Assembly (NCBI GenBank): GCA_026874595.1
Contig: CM049318.1
Span: forward strand, 45,424,456 to 45,488,455
From: Sipunculus nudus
Taxonomy: Eukaryota; Annelida; Sipuncula; Golfingiida; Sipunculidae
Reading direction: 5' to 3'
Length of the DNA stretch: 64,000 bases
The number at the start of each line of letters is the position of its first letter. Position 1 is the first letter of the stretch. The notes beneath the pieces are model-generated. The model did no database searches. It saw nothing but the letters and a program-made list of their open reading frames with translations, and was not told the origin of the DNA. A program made the translations under genes and the position numbers. Shown one piece after another: positions 1 through 10,924 of the stretch.

Positions 1-430
1 TACGATTTGTGCCCTGTTAACAGATGACGGCATCTTTTGAGGTCTCAAAAAAAGAGAAAAAATCGAAAAAAAAAATTCAGATGGCGCCACCAGTCTGCAG
101 AAACTGATGAAACACTCCATGATCAAGATCCATGCAAAGAATCATGCTGATCAATTCATTAGTTGTCAGATATTTGAGCTTTTGTATCAAATTTTTCATT
201 ATTCTGGGCGGTACTTTGGAGCCCCATAGCTTGAAGAATATGGGTAACAGAGACCTAATTCCAGTTTCCAAGGAGATTTTTCATGGACCTCCCTGGATGT
301 AAAGTTAGAAGATTCAGGGTCCAGTGGTTACGATTTGTGCTCTGATAACGGACTGACGGCCGGATGGCCGGACGTACGACGGACAAAGAGTGATCGCTAT
401 AGCTCAGGTGATTTACAGTCAGCTGAGCTA
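1..430. repeat. Dispersed repeat tail, non-coding
   Basis: No credible reading frame. The stretch carries the short phrases ggcgccaccagtctgcag and gtgatcgctatagctcag, and a G/C-rich patch (ggacggccggatggccgga-like) near 355-385. Phrases of this type close dispersed repeats in mollusc genomes (recalled style, not checked). Its limits cannot be fixed from one copy. Confidence 0.35.
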
Positions 431-668
431 AAAATCATTTTTTTTATATATTGAAGAGAATGTTAAATGAAATGTTATATAAAGCGACTTTTGCATCCAG
501 ATGTCAGCAACGTACAGAAAAACGTTAAAGCGGACGATCACAATAAACGCCGAGATTTCAGAGTTATAACATATTGTTATTCCAAATCAAACGGAACATT
601 CATTATATACCCCTTATTTTTAAACAAATTACTGTCTCTTCTTTAAGTTATACTAAGATTTATACCAT

Positions 669-713
<45 letters not shown>

Positions 714-1229
714 TGTCATATATAGCATTACAAAAAAACCCTATAATGCACAATTACCCATTTTGTTTGACATTGGTGAAATTGGCCATTTTTTTAGAGA
801 AAAAAATATGATGAAACACTATGTAAGAGCAATCACTAACAGTAGTTCCGAGTCTCACAAATGTATTTTTATTCAAAAATAAAATCTTAAACAAATTATA
901 TTTACTATATGTCATATAAATGACAAACTTTAAAAGGCATTTTCGGGCTGTTCTACTTTTTGCAGGAAAATCAACATATCTCAGGAACCTTTCAATATTT
1001 TTTCTTGAAATTTCAAATTGCAAAAGAAAACAATCATTTCATTAAGTGTCTTAAATTTCAAGCAGATATAATGTTCCATTCCTTAATTTCTGAGGTGTGA
1101 TTTTACGACTGAAGTTTTACAATATCGCATGTATTTTCAGCATACGATTTACATAATACAGAACCTAATATCAACAGTCGTGATGAGCACAAATTTTGTA
1201 ATGGAGAGATACTATAAATGGTTTAGGCA
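431..1229. other. AT-rich stretch without a gene
   Basis: Apart from the TA microsatellite inside it I see no coding signal. The open frames here are short, low in complexity or built on the TA run. Confidence 0.6.
672..712. repeat. (TA)n microsatellite
   Basis: About 20 uninterrupted TA units. A small open frame crossing it translates to an Ile-Tyr run and is not a gene. Confidence 0.97.
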
Positions 1230-2985
1230 CGGTTGCGCCGTCTTCGCCGCCGCCCCTGCAGAGATTTCATTTGGACGCGATAACTCAAAAAATATTTTAC
1301 GGATCTTTACCAAACTTGACATGTACATAGGTATGGTTGAAAGGATGAAGTCTATTTAAAATGGGGTCATGAACTTTACTAGGAGAGTGACCTTGACCCT
1401 GAATAGGTCCATTTTGGGGGAAAATCACACAAATTCTTAAATATCTCAAGAAATCTTGCATGGATTGATCCAAAAATCAACTTGACCGAAGATCTTAGAC
1501 AGTGTTGTCGTTTACCGGAAACTGGTGGCGCTACCTGTTGTCCTTTTCTTGTTTTCGTGCCATTAAATACCCCCATAATTGCCACTTAACAGTACTGTGG
1601 GCATTATAAGTCAAAAACTAATAGACAGATTTCTTTCATATTATGCATATACATAGACATGCCGCCGCAGAGATTTAATTTGGACGCGATAACTCGAAAA
1701 ATATTTTACAGATCTTTACCAAACTTTACATGTACATAGATATAGGTGAGAGGACCAAGCCTTTTTAAAATGGGGTCATGACCTTTATTAGGAGAGTGAC
1801 CTTGACTTTGAATAGGTCCATTTTGGGGGAAAATCACACAAATTCTTAAATTTCTCAAGAATTCTTGCATTGATTGATCCAAAAATCAACTTGACCGAAG
1901 ATCTTAGATAGGGTTGTCATGTACCGGAAACTGGTGGTGCCACCTGTTATCCTTTTCTTGTTTTCGTGCCATCTAATACCCCCATAAATGTCACTTAACA
2001 GTACTGTGAGCATTATAAGTCAAAAACTAATAGACAGATTTCTTTCATATTATGCATAGACATGGGTAATGGGATGAGGTATATCAAATTGGTGTCATGA
2101 CCTTTACTAGGAGAGTGACCTTGACCTTGAATAGGTCCATTTTGGGAGAAAATCACACAAATTCTTAAATATCTCAAGAAATCTTGCATGGATTGATCCA
2201 AAAATCAATTTAACCGAAGATCTTAGATAGTGTTGTCATGTACCGGACACTGGTAGCGCCATCTGGTTTCCTTTCTTGTTTTCGTGCTATTTAATACCCC
2301 CATCATTGCCACTTTACAGTACTGTGAGCATTATAAGTCAAAAACTAATGGACAGATTTCTTATATATTATACATATACCTAGACATGGGTTATGGTATG
2401 ATGTATATTTAAAATGGGGTCATGATCTTTCCTATGAGATTTTACAGGACCTTGAATATTGCCATATATAGTTAAAATCACATTAAATCATAAATATCTC
2501 GATAAGGGATGCATGCATTGGTTCAAAAACAAACTTGACCGAAGATCTTAGATAGTGTTGTCATGTACCGGACACTGGTGGCGCCACCTTGTATCCTTTT
2601 CTTGTTTTCGTGCCATTTAATACCCCTATAATTGCCACTTTACCACTGTGAGCATTATAAGTCAAAAACAAATGGACAGATTTCTTATATGTTATGCATA
2701 TACCCAGACATGGGTTATGGTAAGATGTATATTTAAATTGGGGTCATGACCTTTCCCATGAGATTTACCTTGACCTTGAATATTGCCATATATGGTGAAA
2801 ATCACACTAAATCATAAATATCTCAATAAGGGATGCATGCATTGGTCCAAAAATCAAATTGACTGATGATCTTAGATAGCTCTGTCTTTTGTGGAAGACA
2901 GGTGGCGCTACCTTCTGTCGTTATCTTGTTTTCGTGCCTTTTAATACCCCATTTTTGCCACTTGACAGTACTGTGAGCATTACAA
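1230..2985. repeat. Tandem repeat, about 320-bp unit (5 or so diverged copies)
   Basis: The marker gtaccggaaactggtggcgc and its variants recur near 1507, 1916, 2236, 2562 and 2887, giving spacings of about 409, 320, 326 and 325. A second marker, gtgaccttgac...aataggtcca, recurs near 1386, 1797 and 2116. The copies differ by many substitutions and the first interval is longer, so this is an old array. No reading frame is conserved between copies. Confidence 0.8.
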
Positions 2986-3790
2986 GTCTAAAACTTATTG
3001 ACAGATTGGGCTGGAATTGTGCATGTACATTGATCTTTGATACCTCCATCTTGTTTTCAAGACTTGTGGCACCATCTGCAATCGTTTGCCGTGGCGTCCA
3101 TCTGTGCATGTGCTTTGGGTGAAAATTGCTCATATCTCTGGAGTGGTCCAAGGTATTGGTCTAAAAATTTGACATGTCCAACCATCTCAGAATTTTTTCT
3201 CGTAAACCAGACAGGTTGCGCCACCTACCTTCTTATGTTTGTAGAATAAATTAATGCCCTTTTCTGATGAGTGATTTGAACTATTGGCCTGAATTTGTGC
3301 CTATCTATAGATCTTGCACTCCTCCATCTTTGACTCAAGACAGGTGGCGCCATCTGCAATCGTTTTGCCGTAGCGTCCATCTGTACATTTCCTTTTAGTA
3401 AAAATTGCTTATATCTCCGGAGTGGTTCAAGGTATTTGTCTGAAATTTGGCATGCCCATCAATATTTGCATGTTTTCTCATAAACCAGACAGGTGGCGCC
3501 AACTACCTTCCTTTTTTTAGTAGAATGAATTAATGCCCCTTTCTCAGGGGTGATTTGGCCTGTTGGCCTATAGATCTCCTCCATCTTGTACGCAAGACTG
3601 GTGGCACCATCTGCAATCGTTTTGCCATGACATCAAACTGTATATTTGTTTTAGATGAAAATTGCTCATATCTGAGGAGTCCTTCAATGTGTTGGTGTCC
3701 AATTAGGCATGTTCATCCATCTTGGAGAGTTTTCTCGTCAACCAGACAGCTGGCGCCACCTACCGTACCATTGTTATAGTATAAATTCAT
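2986..3790. repeat. Tandem repeat, about 270-bp unit (3 copies), related to the preceding array
   Basis: The phrase ggtggcgccatctgcaatcg with variants recurs near 3065, 3342 and 3601, and gacaggtggcgcc-like phrases near 3208, 3489 and 3746. The units share the ggtggcgcc core with the 320-bp array on the left but have different flanking sequence, so they look like a derived subfamily. Confidence 0.75.
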
Positions 3791-3989
3791 CCCCTTTTCA
3801 TAAGAGTGATTCTCTTTATTTGCCCCCGTATTTGGTGAAAAATATTGTTTCTCAAGTTGATAGATGGAAGAGACAATAGTCGCTTGCTGAATATCAGTAT
3901 ATGCTGCTGAAGATGGAGGGACTATTCTTAAGGGGAGGGGGGTTAATTGTCTGGCGATACTATGGCACCTGCGGTGCCAAGAAATATCT
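3791..3989. other. Short unique stretch with a perfect small hairpin
   Basis: No gene. A perfect hairpin lies at 3964-3978 (GGCACC, loop TGC, GGTGCC), 11 bases before the LTR border at 3990. Its role, if any, is unknown. Confidence 0.5.
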
Positions 3990-4638
3990 TGTTATAATTT
4001 ATTCTTAAAACAATCCTAACATTACATACATTAAATCAATACAATTACACAGTATAACAACAGTAACACAGCATATCAATAAAATCACACAGTTTAATAA
4101 AGAACAAAGTGTACAGTACCTGGATAACACCACTGTCACAGTGACAACAAGTCCTTAAAACCAATAATCCACGTAAACAGTTCAAATAGTCCAAAGTAAA
4201 GCTCTTGCAATAATCCCGAAAGCAAACTGGAGACAGGCCGCACTAAATCTGCATTGAGTTCGTAGAATCCCTTAAACTACTGCAATTATCGGATAGGCCC
4301 AAAACTGACTCATACTCTTCCGTGTCCACTGGAATATTTCCCTCTCCTCCCCTCTGGCTCTAAACACAGCGCCTATTTATAACTTTTCATCCGAAAATCC
4401 TAGAAACTCCTATTTCACGAACAATCGAAAGAACCCAACAATACATAATACACACGCCCACAGAACATTACATGACACGCGCTCAGACCAACCCAGACTA
4501 ATCAGATGAGCGCCGTGTCTTTACACATCAGACCCAACAAGTGGGCCGGGCCAACTCGCCCGTCTCCCATGGCATCTGACAATGCTAGCGCTACACAGAA
4601 ACATGTAAGACTACTGCATAAAAGAGACACCTGTAACA
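3990..4638 (-). repeat. 3' LTR of the truncated gypsy copy (649 bp)
   Basis: In the element's direction it starts TGTTACAG right after a purine-rich tract and ends TTATAACA, so the ends form the inverted pair TGTTA/TAACA expected of an LTR. The base composition changes at 3990. With no partner LTR the exact ends are inferred from the terminal pair and the adjacent polypurine tract. Confidence 0.7.
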
Positions 4639-4650
4639 CTCCCCCTCCTG
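4639..4650 (-). promoter_or_regulatory. Polypurine tract of the truncated gypsy copy
   Basis: On the minus strand it reads CAGGAGGGGGAG and abuts the TG of the LTR. This is the normal place and composition of the plus-strand primer of an LTR retroelement. Confidence 0.75.
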
Positions 4651-4789
4651 TAAGAAAACAGAAAGTTTCTGAAAAAAACTTTCTTTTTGCGATCATAATC
4701 ACTATATTATTACAACAATCCAAAAATCATTTTATTTACAACAATACATAAACATCTTGTTTACAACATTTCATAAACATCTCGATAAG

Positions 4790-5533
4790 CAATCAGCAAG
4801 TACATTGTCTTTCCCCTTAATGTGTCTGATCTCAAGATTGTAATCCTGTAAAAAACAAACTCCATCTCAACAATCTTTGTTTTTTACACTTCAACTTTTT
4901 CATGAACGTGAAGGGAAGGTGATCACTGCAGACTGATAGGCTTGACTGATGAAGTAACATAAACTTAAAAATGTTGCAATACCAAAATCAAAGCCAAACA
5001 TTCTTTTTCAATAGTGGAGTCCATGATATCACTGCCTTCTTGTAACAACACAGGACAGCAGTATCACTAACATCTACAGCTAACTTAAAAGGTACAGAAA
5101 AGCCTGGAGCTATCAACACTGGTGAACTTTGCAGAATTGCTTTCAAATTCTCAAATGCTTTTTCACACTAAACATTCCATAAAAACTTTTGTTTCTTCTT
5201 TAACAAATAAGTCAAAAGTTCAGCTACAGCAGAAAAATTTGGACAAAACTTCCTGTAGTACCCAACCCTACCAAGAAAAAGCATTATTTGCTTTTTGTTC
5301 TTTGGTCTAGTAAATGCAGAAATAGCACTTATTTTAGCATCAACAGGTTTTACTTGAACCTGCCCTTCAATATGACCCAAAAATGTTACTTGTACATGAC
5401 AAAACCCTGATTTTACTAAGCTGATGGTCAGACGTGCTTCACAAAGTCTTTCAAAGAGGTCGTTTCTCCCAAGTGTCGCTGTACACGATAAGGTCATCAA
5501 TACCTGCGTCGCAGCCCTGAATGGCCTTGACAA
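4790..5533 (-). pseudogene. Broken pol: RT thumb/connection and decayed RNase H
   Basis: The frame open at 5533-5168 carries typical gypsy phrases, including VTFLGHIEGQVQVKPVDAK and FLGRVGYYRKFCPNFS, which mark the end of RT and the link to RNase H. It is out of frame with the RT fragment on its right (5451-6116), so at least one frameshift lies near 5460-5530. Beyond a stop at about 5168 the minus strand still shows an RNase-H-like pattern in shifted pieces down to about 4790, where an LADCLSR-like end can be guessed. Nothing here could be translated as one protein. Confidence 0.8.
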
Positions 5534-6116
5534 CCATATGGACGAGGCGCTGGAACGTGGCTGGCGAGTACTTTATGCCAAACGGCATAACTTTATACTG
5601 GTACAGTCCTTGCGGCGTCACAAATGCGGACACTTCTTTCGCTCGTTCTGTCAGCAGAACTTGCCAGAATCCGTTTAGCAAGTCAAACTTGGAGACATAT
5701 CTGGAGCTACCGACTCTATCAATACAATCATCGATCCTCGGAATCGGGAACGTGTCAGTCTTGGTGACAGAGTTCAGTTTTCGATAATCTGTGCACTTCC
5801 CGTAACTTCCATCAGGTTTTGGCACAAGAATACACAGTGAACTCCAGTTACTGTTACTAGGTTCAATAAAATCATTGTCCAGCAAATATTGAATCTCATC
5901 CTGTTGATACTTTTGCTTTCCTGGATTCAGTCTATAAGGATGCTGCTTGACTGCGCTTGCCTCGCCAACATCGATGTCATGACACAACATGTTAGTTTGC
6001 GTTGGAATGTCACTAAACAAATGTTCATAATTCCGCAGCAGGTTGTATTTATGTGTGCTACTAGAATGCCTGCAATAAATGTGAATGGATTTACTGATAG
6101 ACGCAACTGAATACAT
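5451..6116 (-). pseudogene. Broken pol: Ty3/gypsy reverse transcriptase fragment
   Basis: 221 codons open. Gypsy RT landmarks appear in order: a substrate-linker region, LVPKPDGSYGKCTDYRKLN (fingers), FPIPRIDDCIDRVGSSRYVSKFDLLNGFWQV (palm, first catalytic Asp in the FDL motif), the VMPFGIKYSPATFQRL box and IDDLIVYSDTWE, where the usual Y-x-D-D is reduced to IDD after a changed residue. After this motif the frame is lost. The reading begins in the middle of pol, with no protease in front, and the start codon is not meaningful. This is a remnant. Confidence 0.88.
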
Positions 6117-6130
6117 GCTGGATAAATGGG

Positions 6131-6424
6131 AGACAATCAGGGCCGGGTGTTGTAAATATAGTTAAGATATTTTGGGCGTCGTGGCAGCACAACCTAGGTC
6201 AAGATCGGCAAAAACGTGATCGATATATCAGTTATAAAGAGTTTATTTGAAACCACTGAAACGACGGGTAGAATATAATTTGGAATGATTGGGACAAAGA
6301 GATACTTATATGGCCCCAGGACATGCAAGTGTGAAATTTTGTCAAGATATTTCGTCTTATATGTTGAAAAGAAAAAAAACTTAGCAATTAGTCAAAATAA
6401 TTAGTAGAATTTGTAAGAGGGGGA
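6131..6424. other. Stretch without a recognisable gene
   Basis: It lies between the broken gypsy copy and the candidate LTR. It ends in a purine-rich tract (agaggggga, about 6416-6424). I see no coding pattern. Confidence 0.5.
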
Positions 6425-7030
6425 TGTAACGGAAATTATATGCAAGTGAAATCTGAGCAACTTTTACGTTTGACATTTCTAATTTGTGGAAATGAGTTTT
6501 AATTACAAGAGACAGCATATTTGTGTGAAAGTATTTATGCTATAGTAATGCGGGTATCATTAAAATGGTTGGTCGATCTTTCTATAGGAGATCATGGAAA
6601 TCGACTACTGAATGTGATAGCAGTTTATAATTATCGTTGTGTCGTCCCAAGACGCTTAATTAGGATCCCCTGTGCTACTGTGCAGTGGTCTTATCACAGT
6701 TGTGGATTGCGCAACAATAGTTACTCCATTTTTGAACTAGTTTGTATGGAAAACTGCCGTATATGATGTATATTATAAATCTTAGATTCATGTTATGGAT
6801 ATTTTTTTTGTAATATGGCCACTGGATTGTTGATTTTTAAAAAAGATATCGGATGATAGGGATATATGGTAACATCTTGGTTACATTTTTTTTAATTTAT
6901 ATTATACGTGTCAATTATAAATTGATTTGATTCCAATTAAAGCATTTTGTTAATTGATTTATGGTGAAGTGGATTAGTTGATACATTATGCATTTACAGT
7001 TGTGCAGAGTGACATTTGTAAATCGTAACA
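6425..7030 (+). repeat. Candidate isolated LTR
   Basis: It begins TGTAACGG directly after the purine run AGAGGGGGA and ends ATCGTAACA. The ends are a near inverted pair (TGTAACG and CGTAACA). The stretch is AT-rich and without a gene. The purine run would make it a plus-strand 3' LTR, but the following a-TGGACTCC also resembles the start of a primer-binding site. With no second copy in the window this remains a guess. Confidence 0.3.
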
Positions 7031-7092
7031 ATGGACTCCTCATTTGTGTTTTAGTGAATGGGACAATGTTGAATTGATAAATTGGATTATAA

Positions 7093-7973
7093 TCAAGACG
7101 GATACTCAAAAACACTGTTTGGAACAACAGTGAACAATGCTTTATGATCAGACCATGTAGTGTCTATTGTTGAAGTTATGACATCAGGAAAGTTTGAAAA
7201 CACGAGATCAATAAGAGTTTCATGATCAGTTGTGTTTTCTGTGACAAGTTGTTGACAGTGTAAAAGATGAGAAAGGCCATTTAACATTGATACATTGTTT
7301 TGTTTACTTACATCAATATTGAAATCCCCTATGACTAACAATGATTCTTTTATTTAACATATGTTGTTCAACCTTTGAAATAAAGTCTGGTACTCTTGAC
7401 TGAGGCGACCTGTACAGACCAATCAGTTGCATGGAAGAGCTTTTAAGTGGTAATTAATAAGACAGATGCATCAATATTTCCACTAGACTGGTGATGGACT
7501 TTGATGAATGGGCAGAGATCGTTGTGGACATGGAATACTAATCCATAATGTGGTCTTTTTGATGGAGATGTTGAACCTGTTGTTTGATGGTCATTTCGTA
7601 TCAGTTGGAAATTCGGAATAGAATATTGATCATCGGTATCAAAGGAACACAAACGAGTTTCAGCAAAAGTCATGATATCGGTATCAAGGAAATGGCAATC
7701 AGATATCACATCTCTGAAATGCAAATGAAGAGATCTTGTGTTATGATATATTATTTTTAGTGTATCATTTGGAACAGATGTTGGTGGTATGAAATTATGA
7801 GGAAGTTTAGCATCATTACGCAGTCTGGTCATTTCATTCGTCACCTGTGGATCAGTTGATATTTTGTTTTCATCCAAATTTAATATATACAAGCCGTCCA
7901 TATTTCTTGCCCTTCTCAAAGCAACATAATATGCATACCTCAGTTTTCTGGTACATGTCATATCAACAACCAC
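7093..7973 (-). pseudogene. Helentron: end of helicase fused to EEP (AP-type) endonuclease
   Basis: The frame at 7973-7443 opens with RKLRYAYYVALRRARNMDG, which matches the last helicase motif (YVALSRARN type) of Helitron/Pif1 helicases. After about 40 residues it passes into an EEP domain: IIYHNTRSLHLHF (first strand, catalytic Asn position) and FAETRL (metal-binding Glu). A frameshift near 7341-7443 separates this from the second half, where IGDFNIDV (D-x-N motif) and SDHKAL (Ser-Asp-His motif) are present at 7341-7093. All main EEP catalytic motifs can still be seen, but they lie in more than one frame. In Helentrons this domain is thought to assist DNA cleavage. It is not active here. Confidence 0.82.
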
Positions 7974-7999
7974 CTGATCAAGAGAACTCCCTTGTGCCT

Positions 8000-8561
8000 T
8001 CCAACATCTGCATTGTGTTCATACTGGTTTCTTTTGAACTCAATTTGAATTTTTCTTGTTATATTGGTCAGAGTATGTTTTTGAACCATTCAAAAGATCT
8101 TTGGTTTCATCTCTCCATGATGAGAACAATAGTAGTCTCTCACGATAGCAGTTTTCTGGGTCTATTTTCTCATTATAACGAACATATCTGAGGACTCTTG
8201 GAATCTTTCTGCGAATGTATGTTGTACCATTTGGCAAGGTGATACTAAGTTTTTCTTCCGTGTTTACAGGAGCGTTTGCTTCATTTTGATTTGATATGTC
8301 AAGATCATCAGTGTTGTCAAGAAATGCATCATCTGCTGTGTCTGAAGGGTATTTAATATTAATCTGCGATGCAAAGTCAGCCGGACACCAATTTTCAAAT
8401 GTTCTTGGTCGCTTTGAATATCTCTTAATGATATTATTTACGGCTATATCTGTTGAATCTTGTGGGAGCTGCTGAAGCTGTTCTTTACTTTTGAGTAAAA
8501 ATGTTCTTTCTTCTGGAGGGGCAGTAGGTATAAATATTTCATCTCTGGTGGCTCTTGTCAT
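8000..8561 (-). pseudogene. Helentron: Rep-helicase linker ending at a helicase deletion
   Basis: 173 codons open (8561-8040). The piece has the acidic/Asn-rich linker and the IPRVLRYVRYNEKIDPENCYRERLLLF phrase that in Helitron proteins leads up to the helicase. Shortly after it, near 8,010, the sequence jumps to a helicase motif-V-like phrase (QGSSLDQVVVD, in another frame). Motifs I to IV, including the Walker A loop, are absent. I infer an internal deletion of about 1 kb or more in this copy. Confidence 0.75.
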
Positions 8562-9863
8562 TGGAAGTTGTAATACGAGATACTTATTTTCAACAGCATT
8601 TAAGAACCGATTTCACATATCTCTCACCTGCTGTCTAAGATTTTTTCCCTCCTTTCTAGCTTCTTTACAAGCCGCATCGAGCAAAACACTCATTCCCCTT
8701 TGACTTTTGCTTACATAGGAAACTATGTATGTTGCACATGCATAAGGGTCAAGTAGAAAACTGAAGGTCATGGTTTTCTTTCCATGCTGTAAACAGAAGT
8801 CTCATATATCCATTGATTTTTATTTCAGATGGTGATCGTTTTAGGAATACTTTTGGACCTTGCGCAAGGTCATGTAGTAGTCATCCAGAGAGACTTCTAA
8901 TGTTTTTTTTTAAGAAAATCAGGAAAGGACAGGTCACTATCAACATTCAAGCTTGAAAGTGCATGTGAGATCTTTTGGTAGTTCTCCTTGTGTTTTTTAT
9001 CAACTTCAGTGTCATGAGGTTCTAGAATTTTAGTTTGTGGCATGGGTGGCATTGGAAAGTTAAAACGACAGACTGGCTTTCCTTTTTCTCTACAAGGTCT
9101 GGAATGTCTGTGAGTTTGCAGATCTATCAGGTTCTGATTGCCCATATCATCTGTGAAACAAGTAACGTGCTCATCAATGTATTTAGTAACAACATCGTGT
9201 TCATATTGACCATAAACCGGTGCATTCTCCATCCACATGAGCATATGAATATGTGGAGGGCCACTCTGCTGAAATTCAACTCTGTAGAAAAAGTCTTTCA
9301 GATTTCCAAGAGGTGAATATGCACTTCTTAAAATAGTGTGAATAAATGAATGAACTCTGTGATCAAAATATCTCACACATGTTACAGGATCAGCCTTCAC
9401 TAATAGTGTTTTATTTACCCAATCCATTTGTGTGATATAATCAGTTGAATAAGTTTTGCCATCAATTAGTTTACCAAGGATGATCAGCAGGTCTTCCCAA
9501 TGAGTGTTTGCAGCTGACAGTGATATAAACCATGTTGGCAATTCTAGTTGTCTAATCATTGCAAACAGGTCTTTTTTTACGTGCTTCAAAATATGGAGGA
9601 GAGCCTCGTATGGATCTGAAAATTCTGTACCCTTCATCCAATATTGTCAATTCATGGACAGTGCTTTCATTCAAAACATCTTGAACTGAATATTTTTTCC
9701 CTTTTGTTTTGCATCGACGAAGTGCTAGGCTAACTTTTCCTGTAATTTGTTTTATTTGTAATTTCTTCATTTTGTAGAACAGATTTGGAACATTTGCAGC
9801 AACTCTGCGGTCAAGTGCTCGTATTTCCCATTTGCATATGTCACTGTAGTGTCTTTTGGCCAC
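8562..9863 (-). pseudogene. Helentron: Rep (HUH endonuclease) region
   Basis: Rolling-circle replication initiator region, split over several frames. The piece at 9863-9552 carries RGSPPYFE; the piece at 9637-8897 continues with KKDLFAMIRQLELPTWF and SLSAANTHW, typical Helitron-like N-terminal phrases. The HUH metal-binding motif is intact as GPPHIHMLMW (His codons at 9251-9253 and 9245-9247), followed by a Cys/His cluster (THRHSRPC...VCRFNFP). The two catalytic tyrosines are in another frame at 8727-8729 and 8715-8717 in CATYIVSYVSK, spaced four residues apart as in Helitrons. Frameshifts occur at the A7 tract 9572-9578 and near the A run at about 8901-8910; a TGA lies at 8613-8615. Confidence 0.88.
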
Positions 9864-9992
9864 AGAATATTGTTGAAAACGACATATATTCTGAGTCTTT
9901 GTCCTGAGACAGGCTCAAAGGCTTTTGTCCTTCTCCTGGAGCTACCGATATTATGTCATTTCCTGTGAGTTCTGTATCGTCAAGCATGGTAT

Positions 9993-10718
9993 TTAGAATT
10001 CCTGCTTGTTCGTCTTCTTGTATTTCCTCAAAATGGTCATCATCTGATGAACATTCATAAACTGATGTGTCAGCTGCGCTTTCGATTCATGCTCTTGTGA
10101 AATTTCAAAAGTTTCAAGCCAGTTAGTATTTAGTGTTATGTTGGCATCTTTATATAACTGACTATGTCTAATCAAGTAATGTAATACACTAAACATTACT
10201 GCTGGACGTACATTTTGAATGCAGTCTACATTTTTGTAGGCAAGTTTACGTTTCAGATTTATAACTACGGTAGCACTAGTGTCTGATGTACGTGGCAACA
10301 TGTTCACAGTTGTTTCGATTTGGGTAGGTACGTTGACCAGTGCTCCTTTCAGTCACAACTGTGAACCTCTAGGTAATTGTCTTATCTGCATAAAAGGTAT
10401 TCGTAATGCAATAAGCCTTTCTTCCAGGGGATACAAGTTCAAGTCAGGTGGTTTATGTGGAAACCACATTCCATTATATACTGACAGTTTTGGCGTCTTG
10501 TGGGATTTTAGAGCATCAAGACAAGTTGTGCACAGCCATTGTTTATTGTTCACTGATTTAACAGGTGTAATATGTGTTGCTAGGAAAGTGGGATCTATTC
10601 TGTCTGGCCAGCTATCAAAATTTTTTAGAGAGTGTCTGAACCATGTTTGATTACAACAGCAGCATATATATATGGGACCATAAGATATAATTGATTGAAA
10701 TTTTTTGTATACAGTCAT
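9993..10718 (-). pseudogene. Helentron: Cys-containing module upstream of Rep (DUF6570-like)
   Basis: Two open pieces, 10718-10353 and 10307-9993. The first has GPIYICCCCNQTWF, then WLCTTCLDALK and a run ending PLEERLIALRIPFMQIRQLPRG. I recognise this pattern as the module that precedes Rep in many animal Helitron proteins (the domain I recall as DUF6570), with two Cys pairs suggesting zinc binding. The second piece starts MNMLPR and contains NVRPAVMF and SQLYKDANI, also familiar from these proteins. A short gap with a frame change separates the two. Function of the module is unknown to me. Confidence 0.7.
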
Positions 10719-10924
10719 TTAGATCTGTGCCTTGTTTTCTCTTCAAATAAAGTGGTTTTTCATTCTTTCTATAGGATTCATTGGCTCTTTTGTGCCCTGG
10801 TGGCTGTATTTCTCAGAGTTTCAGTTTTCTTGTGTAATGGGTCACTTCTTTTCCTTTTTTTTTGGCGAGTCTCTCGGCTTGTCTGAAAAATCATTTTGTG
10901 ATCTTCTTCTTTTTTTACCTATTG

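Larger units (their letters stand above)
3990..6130 (-). mobile_element. Truncated, internally deleted Ty3/gypsy retrotransposon
   Basis: Read on the minus strand this is, in order, a reverse-transcriptase fragment (6116-5451), a shifted RT end plus decayed RNase H (5533 to about 4790), a short spacer, a polypurine tract (4650-4639) and one LTR (4638-3990). Gag, protease and the start of pol are missing at the right end. No integrase reading is left in the roughly 140 bp between RNase H and the polypurine tract. No second LTR is recognisable to the right. It is a dead copy, unrelated at the LTR level to the intact element at 17,394. Confidence 0.85.

Noticed and set aside
574-882. Plus-strand 102-codon frame
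   Set aside because: It is carried by the TA microsatellite and low-complexity flanks.
3964-3989. Hairpin near 3964-3978 as a Helitron 3' terminus
   Set aside because: The sequence after the hairpin does not contain a CTRR end at the proper distance, and the only Helitron-type coding region starts 3 kb away.
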